A DNA stretch of 43,082 nt from assembly GCA_047974415.1 (NCBI GenBank), contig JBKECH010000149.1, forward strand, positions 1 through 43,082, read 5' to 3'. This document shows positions 1-8,700 of this stretch, one piece after another. The stretch's first letter is position 1; each line of letters opens with the position of its first letter. A program made the translations under genes and the position numbers. The DNA comes from JBKEAJ01 sp047974415 (lineage in GTDB: Bacteria > Bacteroidota > Bacteroidia > Bacteroidales > Prolixibacteraceae). The notes under the pieces are model-generated. The model was not told the origin of the DNA, did no database searches, and saw only the letters and a program-made list of their open reading frames with translations.

Positions 1-377
1 TGCTGAGGATTGCACACGATTTCAGCCAACCTACCCGAATTGGAAAGAGCTTGGAGCTTGACCAAGAGTTGTTGCTTCGTGGGCGTATTTTCATTCAGCG
101 AGAAAAGCACATCGCGGAGAACAAGCGCTTCCTCCTCCGAGAAGTACAATAATTTGCTGAGTCCTTTGTGTGTTTCAGCCAGTCGTTCGATGTGGTAATA
201 CCCATTTCGGGGTCGAGGAATAACAATGCCCACCTTTCGAAAGCTCTTAATATAGCGTTCAACCGTTCTTTCGCCCAAGTGATATCGTTCGGCTATCTCG
301 GCTTTTGTTTTGCCATATCCGTTAGATAGCCATAGGAGCATTTCGAGCATGTTTTCCAGCTTTCTGTGTTCATCCAT
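1..377 (-). CDS. WYL-type HTH transcriptional regulator, N-terminal part (cut by window edge)
   Basis: Reading the minus strand from an ATG at 377 gives an open frame to the window edge (about 125 residues) with no stop. The protein begins MDEHRKLENMLEMLLWLSNG. A winged-helix HTH follows, with KTKAEIAERYHLGERTVERY as the turn and recognition helix, and then a stretch (YFSEEEALVLRDVL) like the linker seen in WYL-domain regulators. The ligand-binding WYL half would lie outside the window, so its presence is inferred. The gene lies 68 bp downstream of the LysR gene on the same strand and may be co-transcribed with it. No target can be assigned. Confidence 0.7.
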   Translation of the reverse strand, partial: MDEHRKLENMLEMLLWLSNGYGKTKAEIAERYHLGERTVERYIKSFRKVGIVIPRPRNGYYHIERLAETHKGLSKLLYFSEEEALVLRDVLFSLNENTPTKQQLLVKLQALSNSGRLAEIVCNPQ

Positions 378-445
378 GGCGCTCTGTTAAGGGGTGTATT
401 GAGGTGGGAGATGTATTGGACTGGGAGACTTCCAACAATTTCCCG

Positions 446-1393
446 CTACAGCTTGATGCGAGTATCTATTGGGTTTTGCACGGGTTTTTTGCGCATGGGT
501 TGAGGCACACTAGCCATTACAGTATCAATAAAATACTGGCTTATTCTTTTCAACCCTGTAGTTTTCAAGTAGGCTGCACTAATTTCTCGTGCCGGACTTC
601 CTCCTTTAATTTCCTTCAGCATGTGCTCGCAACCTTTAGGTATATGGTGCGAGGCAAATTCTGGAATTAAGGCTATCCCGCCTAGGCTTTCTACTAGGCG
701 CATCGTCGATTCCACCGAGCTAGCGGTATATTCAAACTGCGAAGTTTGGGTTGATTCTTGGGCTGTCAAGCAAATCGAATCCGACTGGTTGCGAAAGCAG
801 TTGCCTTCTGCCAAAGAAATCATATCGTCAAGCTGCACCTCAGCCATGTCTACCTGCTCGCAGTTATATAGGGGGTGATTGGGCGATACATACATGTAGA
901 ACTTTTCATAAAACAAAGGTTTATACGATATGTTCTTCGCAAGAATGGGCGTGGAAATAATGCCTAAGTCGAGTTCATTATAGTTCAACTTAGCGACGAT
1001 GTCTTCGGTGAGTAGCTCCTCGATGCTCAGGTGCAGCTCGGGGTGCTTACTGCGAAGTGTTTTGGTGAAGAGCGGTATCAGATAGGGGGATAGCGTGGAG
1101 ATAATCCCTATTCTCAACTGCCGCTCGATGCCGTCGATCATGTTTATGCTCAGCCTGTCTAAATCATCAACCAACTGCAATATTTGCAAGGCTTTCTCAT
1201 AGAACATCAAGCCCTCTGGACTGATTCCCAAAGGCTTTCTACTTCGGTCGATGAGCATAAACTCACACTCTTCCTCTAGTTTTTGAATCTGCAAACTCAA
1301 GGCTGGCTGAGTTAGGTTTAACTCCTCTGCTGCCCTAGAAAAGCTTCGATGCCTGACTATTCCTATAAAATATCGTAGTTGTTTAATGTTCAT
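446..1393 (-). CDS. LysR-family transcriptional regulator
   Basis: A 315-residue protein of normal LysR length. The N-terminal winged HTH is clear: NIKQLRYFIGIVRHRSFSRA, then AEELNLTQPALSLQIQKLEEE, with the usual Q/P/S pattern of the recognition helix. Residues from about 90 onward have the two-lobed effector-binding pattern of the family (for example LRIGIISTLSPYLIPLF and LDLGIISTP). The ATG at 1391-1393 fits the usual LysR N-terminus. The start codon lies 2 bp from a MITE-like element (1396-1590), so the whole leader of its mRNA is probably element-derived. No divergently transcribed target gene lies next to it, and the effector is unknown. Confidence 0.9.
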   Translation of the reverse strand: MNIKQLRYFIGIVRHRSFSRAAEELNLTQPALSLQIQKLEEECEFMLIDRSRKPLGISPEGLMFYEKALQILQLVDDLDRLSINMIDGIERQLRIGIISTLSPYLIPLFTKTLRSKHPELHLSIEELLTEDIVAKLNYNELDLGIISTPILAKNISYKPLFYEKFYMYVSPNHPLYNCEQVDMAEVQLDDMISLAEGNCFRNQSDSICLTAQESTQTSQFEYTASSVESTMRLVESLGGIALIPEFASHHIPKGCEHMLKEIKGGSPAREISAAYLKTTGLKRISQYFIDTVMASVPQPMRKKPVQNPIDTRIKL

Positions 1394-1395
1394 CG

Positions 1396-1590
1396 TTAAG
1401 GGGGCTTCTAAAAATTAGTTTTTAATTGGGGAAGCGGCTAAATACCGCTGTTGTTCATTCTGTTTTCTGTGAGCATCTTTTGCGCTAATTTTTTAAACCA
1501 TATCTCGCTATGTTTTTTCGAAATTATCACAAAATCTATCTCTCATAAAATCAAAATGACCTATCAGCTAATTTTTAGAAGCCTCCTTAA
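1396..1590. mobile_element. MITE-like element with 23-bp terminal inverted repeats
   Basis: Positions 1396-1418 and 1568-1590 are inverted copies of each other, matching at 22 of 23 positions (outer part TTAAGGGGGCTTCTAAAA against TTAAGGAGGCTTCTAAAA). They enclose 149 bp with no coding capacity. The overall length of 195 bp, the paired ends and the lack of an ORF are the signature of a non-autonomous miniature transposable element. Both ends begin with TTAA, which may be part of the target duplication. The element separates the LysR start codon from a promoter-like sequence at 1630-1660. A sequence resembling one end recurs at 35424-35444. Confidence 0.65.
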
Positions 1591-1697
1591 ATCATTTCGT
1601 TAAGCCATGTCATAATGCTATTGCTCATGCAAATATACACTATTGTACAGACTTTTTAAAGAATATTTTAAAAATAGCACAAATTTAAACGTTTTTC
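1591..1697. other. Short AT-rich intergenic segment
   Basis: Together with the MITE this fills the roughly 300-bp gap between the LysR gene and the lipoprotein gene. Apart from the promoter-like sequence at 1630-1660, I see only AT-rich DNA and no ORF or strong hairpin. Confidence 0.4.
1630..1660 (-). promoter_or_regulatory. Probable LysR promoter, upstream of the MITE
   Basis: On the minus strand, positions 1637-1630 read TATATTTG, a full match to the Bacteroidota -7 element TAnnTTTG. A TTTA lies 19 bases upstream, one base off the -33 TTTG. This is the only good candidate between the lipoprotein gene and LysR. Transcription from here would read through the MITE before reaching the LysR start. 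Confidence 0.4.
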
Positions 1698-2423
1698 TTA
1701 TTCACCCACTACGCCCCAAATGAGTTTTCTTTTCACTGTCGACATTTCATTGCGGTAAGAATAGGTGTTTCCTTGGAAGTCTATTGCGTTAATTTGCAGC
1801 GTGATTTCTTCGCCATCGATTAAAGGAATGGAGGAGTCGAAGCGACTTTCGCCGATGGTTAGGTCAGTTTCTGATGCGGATAGTTTTCCGATCAAAGCAG
1901 ATGAATAGAGTATTTTATTGTTGCTATTGATGAGGTAGACTTCATGAGAGTCGGCACTATCTTGTGCTTCAAAATCGATGCGAATCGATGGCTCTGTTTC
2001 CTCTACGTATTCACAGCTTGTGATTGTGGTGGGCAACAAGCCATCGTAATAAAGTTTATCGCTGGCTGAACTTTTGCTCTTGTCTTCTAATTCGACTACA
2101 ATCGTGTAATCGCCCTTAATAAACGAAGTATCTTGGCTTGGCGAAAGATATTCATATAGACTATAGAGGGTGCTGGTGGCTTCCTTTAGTCCATGCTGCT
2201 CGCCGTCGGGCGCAGTAAGCACAATGGTGTCGACCGCTGCGGCGCTCATCAGCGCATTGGCATAAAGCTGATAGTTCACCTTGCCATCTTCTTCCGCTTC
2301 GGTGATGTATTGGTAAACATCGAACGAAGTAATTGGCTCTTCTTCTACTTTTTTGTTACAGCCGAGAAGAGTGATAGAGGCAGCCACAAGGGCTGCAAAA
2401 AATGGAAAATTAATAGTTTTCAT
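1698..2423 (-). CDS. Small putative outer-membrane lipoprotein, function unknown
   Basis: I chose the ATG at 2423 because it starts a proper lipoprotein signal peptide (MKTINFPFFAALVAASITLL, then GC). The frame stays open upstream to 2465, but that extension is charged and would mask the signal. The mature protein (about 220 residues) starts CNKKVEEE; acidic residues after the lipid-anchored Cys are typical of surface-exposed Bacteroidota lipoproteins. The remainder alternates short beta-strand-like stretches (YTIVVELEDKS, EITLQINAIDFQGN), suggesting one or two Ig-like domains. I recognise no family. Its downstream neighbour on the same strand is the LysR gene, more than 300 bp away. Confidence 0.7.
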   Translation of the reverse strand: MKTINFPFFAALVAASITLLGCNKKVEEEPITSFDVYQYITEAEEDGKVNYQLYANALMSAAAVDTIVLTAPDGEQHGLKEATSTLYSLYEYLSPSQDTSFIKGDYTIVVELEDKSKSSASDKLYYDGLLPTTITSCEYVEETEPSIRIDFEAQDSADSHEVYLINSNNKILYSSALIGKLSASETDLTIGESRFDSSIPLIDGEEITLQINAIDFQGNTYSYRNEMSTVKRKLIWGVVGE

Positions 2424-2488
2424 GTTGAAATGCTTGTTTTTGGGGTTTGACCTAAATATTGGCACAAAGCTAATTGTTTCTGCGGAAA

Positions 2489-3130
2489 TTAGGGCTTATT
2501 TTTCCGAATTAATGACAAGCCGTCTCTAATGGGCAATATTACTTGCGACACCCGCTCATCGGCTGCTACCATTTGGTTAAATTCGATGATGCCCTGTGTT
2601 TGCTGGTCTTTTGGGTCGATTTCTTGCACCACCTTGCCATCCCAAAGTATGTTGTCGGCCAGCATGAAAGCACCCACCGACAACTTAGGAAACACCGCAT
2701 TGTAGTAGGCGCAATAGTGGCGCTTGTTGCCATCGATGAACACAAAATCAATCATCCCCTCTATTTGAGGTATGACCTCTAGCGCATCGCCTATATATGC
2801 TTTGATTTGGCGGGTAAGATTTGCTTTGGCAAAGAACGAAGCAGCTATGCTTTCCAGCTCGTCATTGATTTCTATGGTGTGTAGCAACGCATCTTCGGAC
2901 ATGCCTTTAGCCAGGCAAATGGCCGAATAGCCCGTGAAAGTGCCTATTTCTACTGCTATTTTCGGACGAATCATCTGCATGAGCATCGTGAGCAGCTGTC
3001 CTTGCTCATTTCCCGAGAGCATGCGAGCATGAATTACCCGCAGGTGGGTTTCTCGGTCCAGTTCAGTCAGTAGGGCATCTTCGGGCGAGCAGTGCGCCTC
3101 AATGTATCGTTCTAGGTCGCTATTCATCAT
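2489..3130 (-). CDS. SAM-dependent O-methyltransferase (COG4122 type)
   Basis: A 213-residue class I methyltransferase. The SAM-binding motif I glycine-rich loop reads VEIGTFTGYSAICLAKG (about residues 61-77). An acidic strand end follows (LHTIEIND), and then the metal/SAM-site motif FVFIDGNKRHY. Length and motif order match the caffeoyl-CoA/catechol O-methyltransferase-like family 3. The start codon overlaps the stop of the M16 peptidase gene (ATGA overlap, 3127-3130), so the two are translationally coupled. Two ATG codons are adjacent (MMNSD) and either could initiate. The substrate cannot be inferred. Confidence 0.9.
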   Translation of the reverse strand: MMNSDLERYIEAHCSPEDALLTELDRETHLRVIHARMLSGNEQGQLLTMLMQMIRPKIAVEIGTFTGYSAICLAKGMSEDALLHTIEINDELESIAASFFAKANLTRQIKAYIGDALEVIPQIEGMIDFVFIDGNKRHYCAYYNAVFPKLSVGAFMLADNILWDGKVVQEIDPKDQQTQGIIEFNQMVAADERVSQVILPIRDGLSLIRKNKP

Positions 3131-4374
3131 TCAAATATTAAGGTAGTTAATTGCTCCTCCGCCAGCACCTCATTGGCAATATTCAGTATATCTGATGCCG
3201 ATATGGCCTCCACCTTTCTATTGAGCTCTTTAAAATCGTCAATCTCATGAAAGAGCATGTAGCTTTTGCCGATGTTGAGCATAACATCCTCTCGGTTTTC
3301 ACTAGCTATCGCCATTTGCCCGAGCAGGCGAGTTTTTGCTTTCGATAGCTGCAAACTGCCCAAGCTCTTCTCTCTAATCTGCTTAAATTCTTTATGCACC
3401 AACCGCATAGCTTGGTCTAGGTTTTCTTTCTCAGTGCCAAAATACACGTTAAACAAGCCCGTGTCGCTATAACTCGTATAGCTCGACTCTACACTGTATG
3501 CCAAACCGTGGCGCTCGCGCAAACTGAGGTTTAAGCGCGAGTTCATAGACTGACCACCCAAGATGCTATTAAATAAAATCATGCCCAAACGCCTCTCATG
3601 ATATACATCATAGGCCAAATTGCCTATCAAGCAATGGCACTGGTAGGTTTCCATCTCTTTTCGGTTGAACTGGGGGCGATACTGTTGAAATTTCTCTCGC
3701 TGCACTCGACGTGTTTTGCTGGGCATGTCGCCAAAGAAACGATAAATCATCGGTTCCAAACGCTTAAAATTAATATTGCCCACCGAGCTAATTACCATCT
3801 CATCGGTGGCATAGTTTTCCGATATGAAGCGAAGAATATCGGCTCGTTTGTAGCCCTTCACTAGCTCGGGAGTGCCCAAAATATTTCGCCCAATGGGGTG
3901 GTTTTGGTAAAGTAGGTCTTCAAAATCATCGAATATCAGCTCGGAAGGACTATCTTTATAAGAGTTGATTTCCTCCATAATGACCTCCTTCTCTCGCCCA
4001 ATCTCAACTTCTGGGAGGGTGCTGTTTTTCACAATGTCGGCTAGCAACTCGGCAGTTCGTGCGTAATATTCTTTCAAAAAGCTGGCATATACTGCCGTTT
4101 CCTCTTTGGTGGTGTAGGCGTTGATTTCGCCCCCCACATCTTCTATCCTATTTAATATGTGGTGTGTTTTGCGGTGCTTTGTACCCTTAAATATTAGATG
4201 CTCGTAGAAGTGAGCCAAGCCTTGCTGATGATCGAGCTCATCGCGCGAACCGGTGTTAAACAACACGCCCAAATGAGCTACTGGAGAATCTACTTGCTGA
4301 TGCACTAAGCGAATGCCATTGGGCAATAGGGTTGTTTCTAATTTCAATTTTATGTTGTTGGATTTATCGGACAA
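3127..4374 (-). CDS. M16-family zinc metallopeptidase (mitochondrial processing peptidase-like)
   Basis: A roughly 415-residue single-unit M16 peptidase. The inverted zinc motif HxxEH is seen as HFYEH at about residues 55-59. The third ligand region EEINSYKD follows about 75 residues later. The C-terminal half contains the R-Y pair motif region typical of the inactive second domain (RERHGLAYSVESSYT). There is no signal peptide, so it is probably cytoplasmic. The longest frame starts with TTG at 4374, and no ATG precedes the conserved LLPNGIRLVHQQ segment. Another TTG at 4347 is possible, because a -7-like TACCTTTG overlaps the upstream TTG. The gene overlaps the methyltransferase gene by 4 bp. 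Confidence 0.9.
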   Translation of the reverse strand: MSDKSNNIKLKLETTLLPNGIRLVHQQVDSPVAHLGVLFNTGSRDELDHQQGLAHFYEHLIFKGTKHRKTHHILNRIEDVGGEINAYTTKEETAVYASFLKEYYARTAELLADIVKNSTLPEVEIGREKEVIMEEINSYKDSPSELIFDDFEDLLYQNHPIGRNILGTPELVKGYKRADILRFISENYATDEMVISSVGNINFKRLEPMIYRFFGDMPSKTRRVQREKFQQYRPQFNRKEMETYQCHCLIGNLAYDVYHERRLGMILFNSILGGQSMNSRLNLSLRERHGLAYSVESSYTSYSDTGLFNVYFGTEKENLDQAMRLVHKEFKQIREKSLGSLQLSKAKTRLLGQMAIASENREDVMLNIGKSYMLFHEIDDFKELNRKVEAISASDILNIANEVLAEEQLTTLIFE

Positions 4375-4379
4375 AGGTA
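4372..4379 (-). promoter_or_regulatory. -7-like element at the 5' end of the M16 gene
   Basis: The minus strand reads TACCTTTG, matching TAnnTTTG. It overlaps the most upstream possible start codon (TTG at 4374). If real, transcription starts inside the longest frame and the true start is further downstream, near 4347. The -33 region is poor (GTTG at short spacing). The ISAs1 remnant begins about 50 bp upstream. Confidence 0.3.
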
Positions 4380-4427
4380 AAAAAGCTTTCGGAAAACAAC
4401 CCTAATTCCGCATCGAAACACCGTAGC

Positions 4428-4445
4428 CAGGCAAATCGCTCTTAA
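4428..4445. repeat. Left terminal inverted repeat of the ISAs1 element
   Basis: CAGGCAAATCGCTCTTAA pairs with the right end at 5408-5425 with two mismatches. The transposase stop codon (4442-4444) lies within it. Confidence 0.8.
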
Positions 4446-5337
4446 CCCCAAATCAATTTTTCTCTATATTTATCAGAAAGGGCTGCCTTAGTTCTTTTAC
4501 TTGGCTTTGAGGCTTTTGTTGAGTTCTCTCTCTCCAGCAGAGCTAGTGCCATTTTGTTGACAACATTGAAATTCTGGGCGCTATTTTCTTTCTTTTTGAG
4601 GTTGCGATCTTCATCAAAGAAGACATCTAAACTCCAATGTAAATTATTCTCAATGGACCAATGTTGGCGCACTGTTTTGTTGAAATAGATGGCATCCCTT
4701 GTTGATGAACTGATGTAATATCTTACTTCCTTTTGGGTTAATTTCGTTGACTTGATATATCGCTCCGAGCTTATTCTAATGATAGTCTTCAGCTCTATCC
4801 AATCCTCTTTGTCATCCAGAAATCTGAGGTCTCTTATGAGGTCGCATCTGCGCTCCTTTCATTGCTCTTTTCTTTAGTCGCAATTTGAGCTAGGGTAACT
4901 TTGTCTTCTGAAGCATAGGCCGATACAATGTGTAGCGCTTTGGTTTTTCCTTTTATTACCGATCCTTTTATTGATTTGCCATCAATAGCAACAACCGCTC
5001 CATCTGGAAGATCTGTTAATTCATTTATCCATGATATAAAACACTTATTGAAGCTGTCTGTATCTAGCCTGGCAAAGAGCTTTCCTAAAACATCATGAGA
5101 GGGAGTGCCATTGATATATAGATAGAATTTGCGCAACCATTCCAACTTCTCTTTCCCAAACAGGGCTATGTCAGTCCACGTGCTAAACCCACTTAACGAG
5201 GCGCTAATACACAAGAAAAGTATTTCTATTAATGGATAACTGTAGTATCCTTTGTTTGTTCGCCTAGGGTCTTCCAATGTTGAAAATGAGTTAGTAAATA
5301 GTCGTTCTCTTTCTTTTCCATGACCTTTGTTTTCCAT
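4442..5337 (-). pseudogene. ISAs1-family transposase, internally deleted and frameshifted
   Basis: The N-terminal half (5337 down to 4834, 167 residues) carries the family opening (FSTLEDPRRTNKGYYSYPLI) and the first DDE aspartate in VVAIDGKSIKGS. After KEKSNERSADATS it hits a stop. The C-terminal part continues in another frame from about 4850 (DLIRDLRFLDDKEDWIELK) through VRQHWSIENNLHWSLDVFFD, with the family's HWxIEN and final catalytic Glu, ending at 4442. The segment that should hold the second catalytic Asp (the TIDA region) is missing, so a deletion of roughly 300 bp joined the halves out of frame. No active transposase is made. Confidence 0.9.
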
Positions 5338-5407
5338 TTTTTTTGAAAGGGAACAGCCCCTTTCAGATGTCCAAAGATACTAATATTGTGGGAATAATCA
5401 CTCTTTT

Positions 5408-5425
5408 TTAAGGGCGATTTACCTG
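5408..5425. repeat. Right terminal inverted repeat of the ISAs1 element
   Basis: TTAAGGGCGATTTACCTG is the inverted counterpart of 4428-4445 (16 of 18 positions). It marks the transposase-upstream end of the element. Confidence 0.8.
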
Positions 5426-5650
5426 CTCATTTTATGAGAGATTTGAAATTTCAAAGCATATTTAGGGTGGAGATGTAAGCAGAGCGAATGCATTCATTTT
5501 CGACGATTCTTATTCCTCAAGTCTAGCGTTTTTATAGTTTTTGAGATGTTGCTCTTGAATGGAGTACACTTATACTTAATTTGCCTCGAATAAGGTATCA
5601 AAAGGTGCATTTATTAGGAATATTAGTTAATAGTAGTTAAAATATATTTA

Positions 5651-5686
5651 TTTTCACTTCTGTATCAAATTTAATGTATAATTTAG
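5651..5686 (+). promoter_or_regulatory. Candidate promoter of the PUL operon
   Basis: TAATTTAG at 5679-5686 is one base off the -7 consensus TAnnTTTG. A TTTTC tract at 5651-5655 lies near the right distance for the -33 element but is a weak match. Its position immediately upstream of an operator-like palindrome supports the call. Confidence 0.35.
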
Positions 5687-5689
5687 CCG

Positions 5690-5707
5690 TACTAAATCGG
5701 TTTAGTA
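5690..5707. promoter_or_regulatory. Candidate LacI-family operator ahead of SusC1
   Basis: TACTAAATCGGTTTAGTA is an 18-bp palindrome with mismatches only at the bases flanking its central CG. An even palindrome centred on CG is the hallmark of LacI-family operators. It lies where transcription from the adjacent promoter would start, so binding would repress. A related palindrome, TAACCGGTTA, precedes the ROK gene (35471-35480), and a LacI regulator is encoded in the locus (34411-35406). Confidence 0.55.
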
Positions 5708-5736
5708 TCGATTAAAAAACAATAAATCAATGTGTA

Positions 5737-5785
5737 ATTAATTTAGAAGTTATGATTAAAAACGTTTTAAATGAGATTCGAGGAG
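5737..5785 (+). repeat. Copy 1 of an exact 49-bp direct repeat spanning a start codon
   Basis: This segment is identical to 21243-21291. It includes 15 bp of leader, the ATG of SusC1 and codons for MIKNVLNEIRG. Similarity stops abruptly downstream; upstream there is only weak similarity. Copy 2 occupies the same position in an unrelated surface lipoprotein gene. Confidence 0.9.
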
Positions 5786-8700
5786 TCTCTTTGATTGGTG
5801 TCATAGCATTTTTCGTTTTTGGCTTGCTATTGGTGTCATCGTCATCATTTGCTTCACAGGCCAATCAGGTGGAAAAAACTGTTGTTGTGAAGGGGCAGGT
5901 GCTTGATGCAAACGGGGTTCCAATGCCTGGTGTTACTGTTGCAGTAAAAGGAGGAACGCAAGGAGTCATCACCGACAAAGATGGGAATTATGTTTTTAAA
6001 GATGTTCCAGCAAAATCGACCTTGGTATTTTCGTTTGTTGGGATGAAGAGTCAGGAGGTGGTTGTAAATGGTAAGACAGTTGTGGATATAAAGCTGAAAC
6101 CTGACACGGAAGATCTAGATGAGGTGGTTGTTGTGGGGTATGGTACGCAGAAGAAGATGACAACGATAGGCTCGCAGTCAAGTATTAAGGCAGGTCAGTT
6201 AGAGAGTCAACCTGTATCAAATATATCAAACACTATTGCAGGACGTGTTGCAGGAGTAGTTGCGGTTCAACGTAGTGGAGAGCCTGGTTATGATGATTCT
6301 GAAATATATATTAGAGGTATTTCTTCTTTTACAAGTGGAAATAGTAGTCCACTCGTCTTGGTAGATGGAATTGAACGTTCTTTTAGTCAAATAGATCCTC
6401 AAGATATTGAGAGCTTTACTGTGTTGAAAGATGCTTCAGCTACTGCGGTTTATGGGGTTCGGGGAGCTAATGGGGTCATTTTGGTGGAAACAAAGAAAGG
6501 ATCACATTCTAAACCAAAAGTAAATATTCAGGCAAGTACTGGTATAACACAGTTTACCAAGGTGCCGAAATTTGCAGACGGGGTAACTTATATGAAAGTG
6601 GCCAATGAGGCGTATAGCAATACAAATCCAGAGTCAATACCCTTGTATTCTGAAGAGCTTATTGAGAAAACGGCAAGCGGAGAAGATCCTGACTTATATC
6701 CCAATGTAAACTGGATTGATGAATTATTCAGTAAAGCAGGAAAAACGAATCGTGTAAATATGAATGTAGATGGAGGTTCTCAAAGTGCAAAGTATTATCT
6801 CTCTATTGGTTATTATGATGAAACTGGTTTGTATAATACAGCAAATATGCATGATTATAATGCTAACATTAAATATACACGCTATAATTTCACAAGTAAT
6901 CTAAGCTTGGATATATTGAAGCGAACTAAATTGGATTTCGGAGCTTCAGGATATATATCGAATGGTAATTACCCTGGTGCAGGTACTGGAGCTATTTGGG
7001 GCAATGCTTATCGAGCAACTCCAATCACCATGCCAGCGATCTATTCAGATGGCACTTTTGCTGGAAATAAAACCGGAGATGTAGATAACCCATATAACTT
7101 ACTTAATAATAGTGGATTTTCTAATGTGTTTAAAAGTCAGATTTGGTCGAATATTAAAGTTACCCAAGATTTAGGGGGTATACTTGATGGTTTGAAAGTA
7201 TCTGTGATGTATTCATTTGATAATTTTAATGAGCATAATATTTCACGATCGAAATCGGTTACAACTTATCAAGCTACGGGAAGAGATGCTGAAGGGAATC
7301 TGATTTTCGGTGATCCTGTGGGTGTTGGTAGTGACTACCTTGGTTATAATCGTTCAAACGGAGGTAGTCGTCAGTTTTATTTAGAAGCGGCTATTAATTA
7401 TGCCCAAAAATTTGCTCTACATGATGTAACGACCATGGTGCTGTATAATCAAAGTGATCGTGTAGATGCTTTTGCTGGTGACTTTGTGAGTTCAATTCCT
7501 TATCGTTTTCAAGGGATTGCAGCCAGAGCAACCTATTCCTATGCCAATAGATATCTAGCAGAAGCTAACTTAGGTTATAATGGATCTGAAACTTTTAAGA
7601 AAGGAGAACGTTTTGGATTATTTCCCTCCTTTGGTTTAGGCTGGGTGATATCAGAAGAACAGTTTTTTGATCGAATAAAACCAGCAGTGCAGTTTTTAAA
7701 GATTCGATCATCTTATGGTATTGTCGGAAATAGCAATATGGATGGACGTCGTTTCGCATATCTTTCTGACACGAATGGAGGTAACGGGGGTTATAGTTTT
7801 GGAAACAATGTAAGCAATGATTATGATGGGCTAGATATAGGAAACTATGTTTCAGATGTCACTTGGGAAACGGCAGTTAAGATGAATTATGGTATTGAAC
7901 TTCGCACGTGGAGTGAAGATCTTCAGTTGACTATTGATTATTTCACGGAAGATAGAACCGGAATATTCCGCCAACGAGGAGATATGCCACTTTATGCTGG
8001 GGTGAGAAGTAATCCTTGGGGCAATATTGGAGCAATTCAAAATAGAGGTATTGAGGGGTCGTTAGTCTTAAATAAACAGCTAAATCGAGATTGGGGATTA
8101 GAACTGCGTGGAAATTTCACTTGGAACCGAGCAACTGTCGTTGATGATGCTAATGCACCTTGGCCTTATCCGTGGCAACAGCGAATAGGACGAAAGTTAG
8201 GGCAGCGATTCGGACTTGTAGCCTTAGGTTTGTTTGAAAGTGAAGATGAAATTAAAAATAGCCCTTTCCAAGCAGGTGATATTAAACCAGGAGATATTAA
8301 GTATAAAGATATGAATGGGGACGGAACTATTGATGATTATGACAAGGCACCTATTGGCTTTGGCTCTATCCCTGAAGTAGTATACGGTTTTGGTCCATCA
8401 ATCAGATATAAAGGTTGGGCACTCGGAGCTTGGTTCAAAGGAATCAGCAATGTCGATATCGGCATAGGAGGAGAAGGGTTGCAACCTTTTCGAAATTTAG
8501 GGAAGCGAGGGAATTTATACAGTAATATTGATAATCGATGGACAGCAGAAAATCCTAGCCAAAATGTGGTTTATCCTAGGTTGACTTATCCGTCTACTTC
8601 AAATACAAATTACGAAGACAGCTCATGGTGGATTAAAAATGGTGCGTTTTTACGATTGCAGAACATAGAATTAAGCTATACGTTGCCTCGAGAGAAGATT

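Larger units (their letters stand above)
4428..5425 (-). mobile_element. Degenerate ISAs1-family insertion sequence
   Basis: A 998-bp element bounded by 18-bp inverted repeats. The left end is CAGGCAAATCGCTCTTAA (4428-4445) and the right end is TTAAGGGCGATTTACCTG (5408-5425); they match at 16 of 18 positions as inverted copies. Inside lies one transposase gene read on the minus strand, broken by an internal deletion. Intact members of this family are usually about 1.3 kb, which fits the loss of roughly 300 bp. I see no target-site duplication in the flanks. The element cannot move by itself. Confidence 0.85.
5426..5751. other. Intergenic region carrying the PUL promoter
   Basis: This AT-rich stretch separates the IS remnant from the first SusC gene. 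It holds a small hairpin (CTCAT-TTT-ATGAG, 5426-5438), a perfect 14-bp palindrome TTTGAAATTTCAAA (5442-5455), a promoter-like sequence (5651-5686), a CG-centred operator-like palindrome (5690-5707) and the start of the 49-bp repeat (5737). No ORF of note is present. Confidence 0.6.

Noticed and set aside
4420..5433. Target-site duplication flanking the ISAs1 element
   Set aside because: The 8-10 bases outside the two terminal repeats do not match, so no duplication can be claimed.
5442..5455. Perfect palindrome TTTGAAATTTCAAA upstream of the PUL promoter
   Set aside because: AT-rich palindromes of this length arise easily in such DNA, it lacks the CG centre of a LacI site, and it is far from the likely transcription start. 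Kept only as a note in the intergenic entry.
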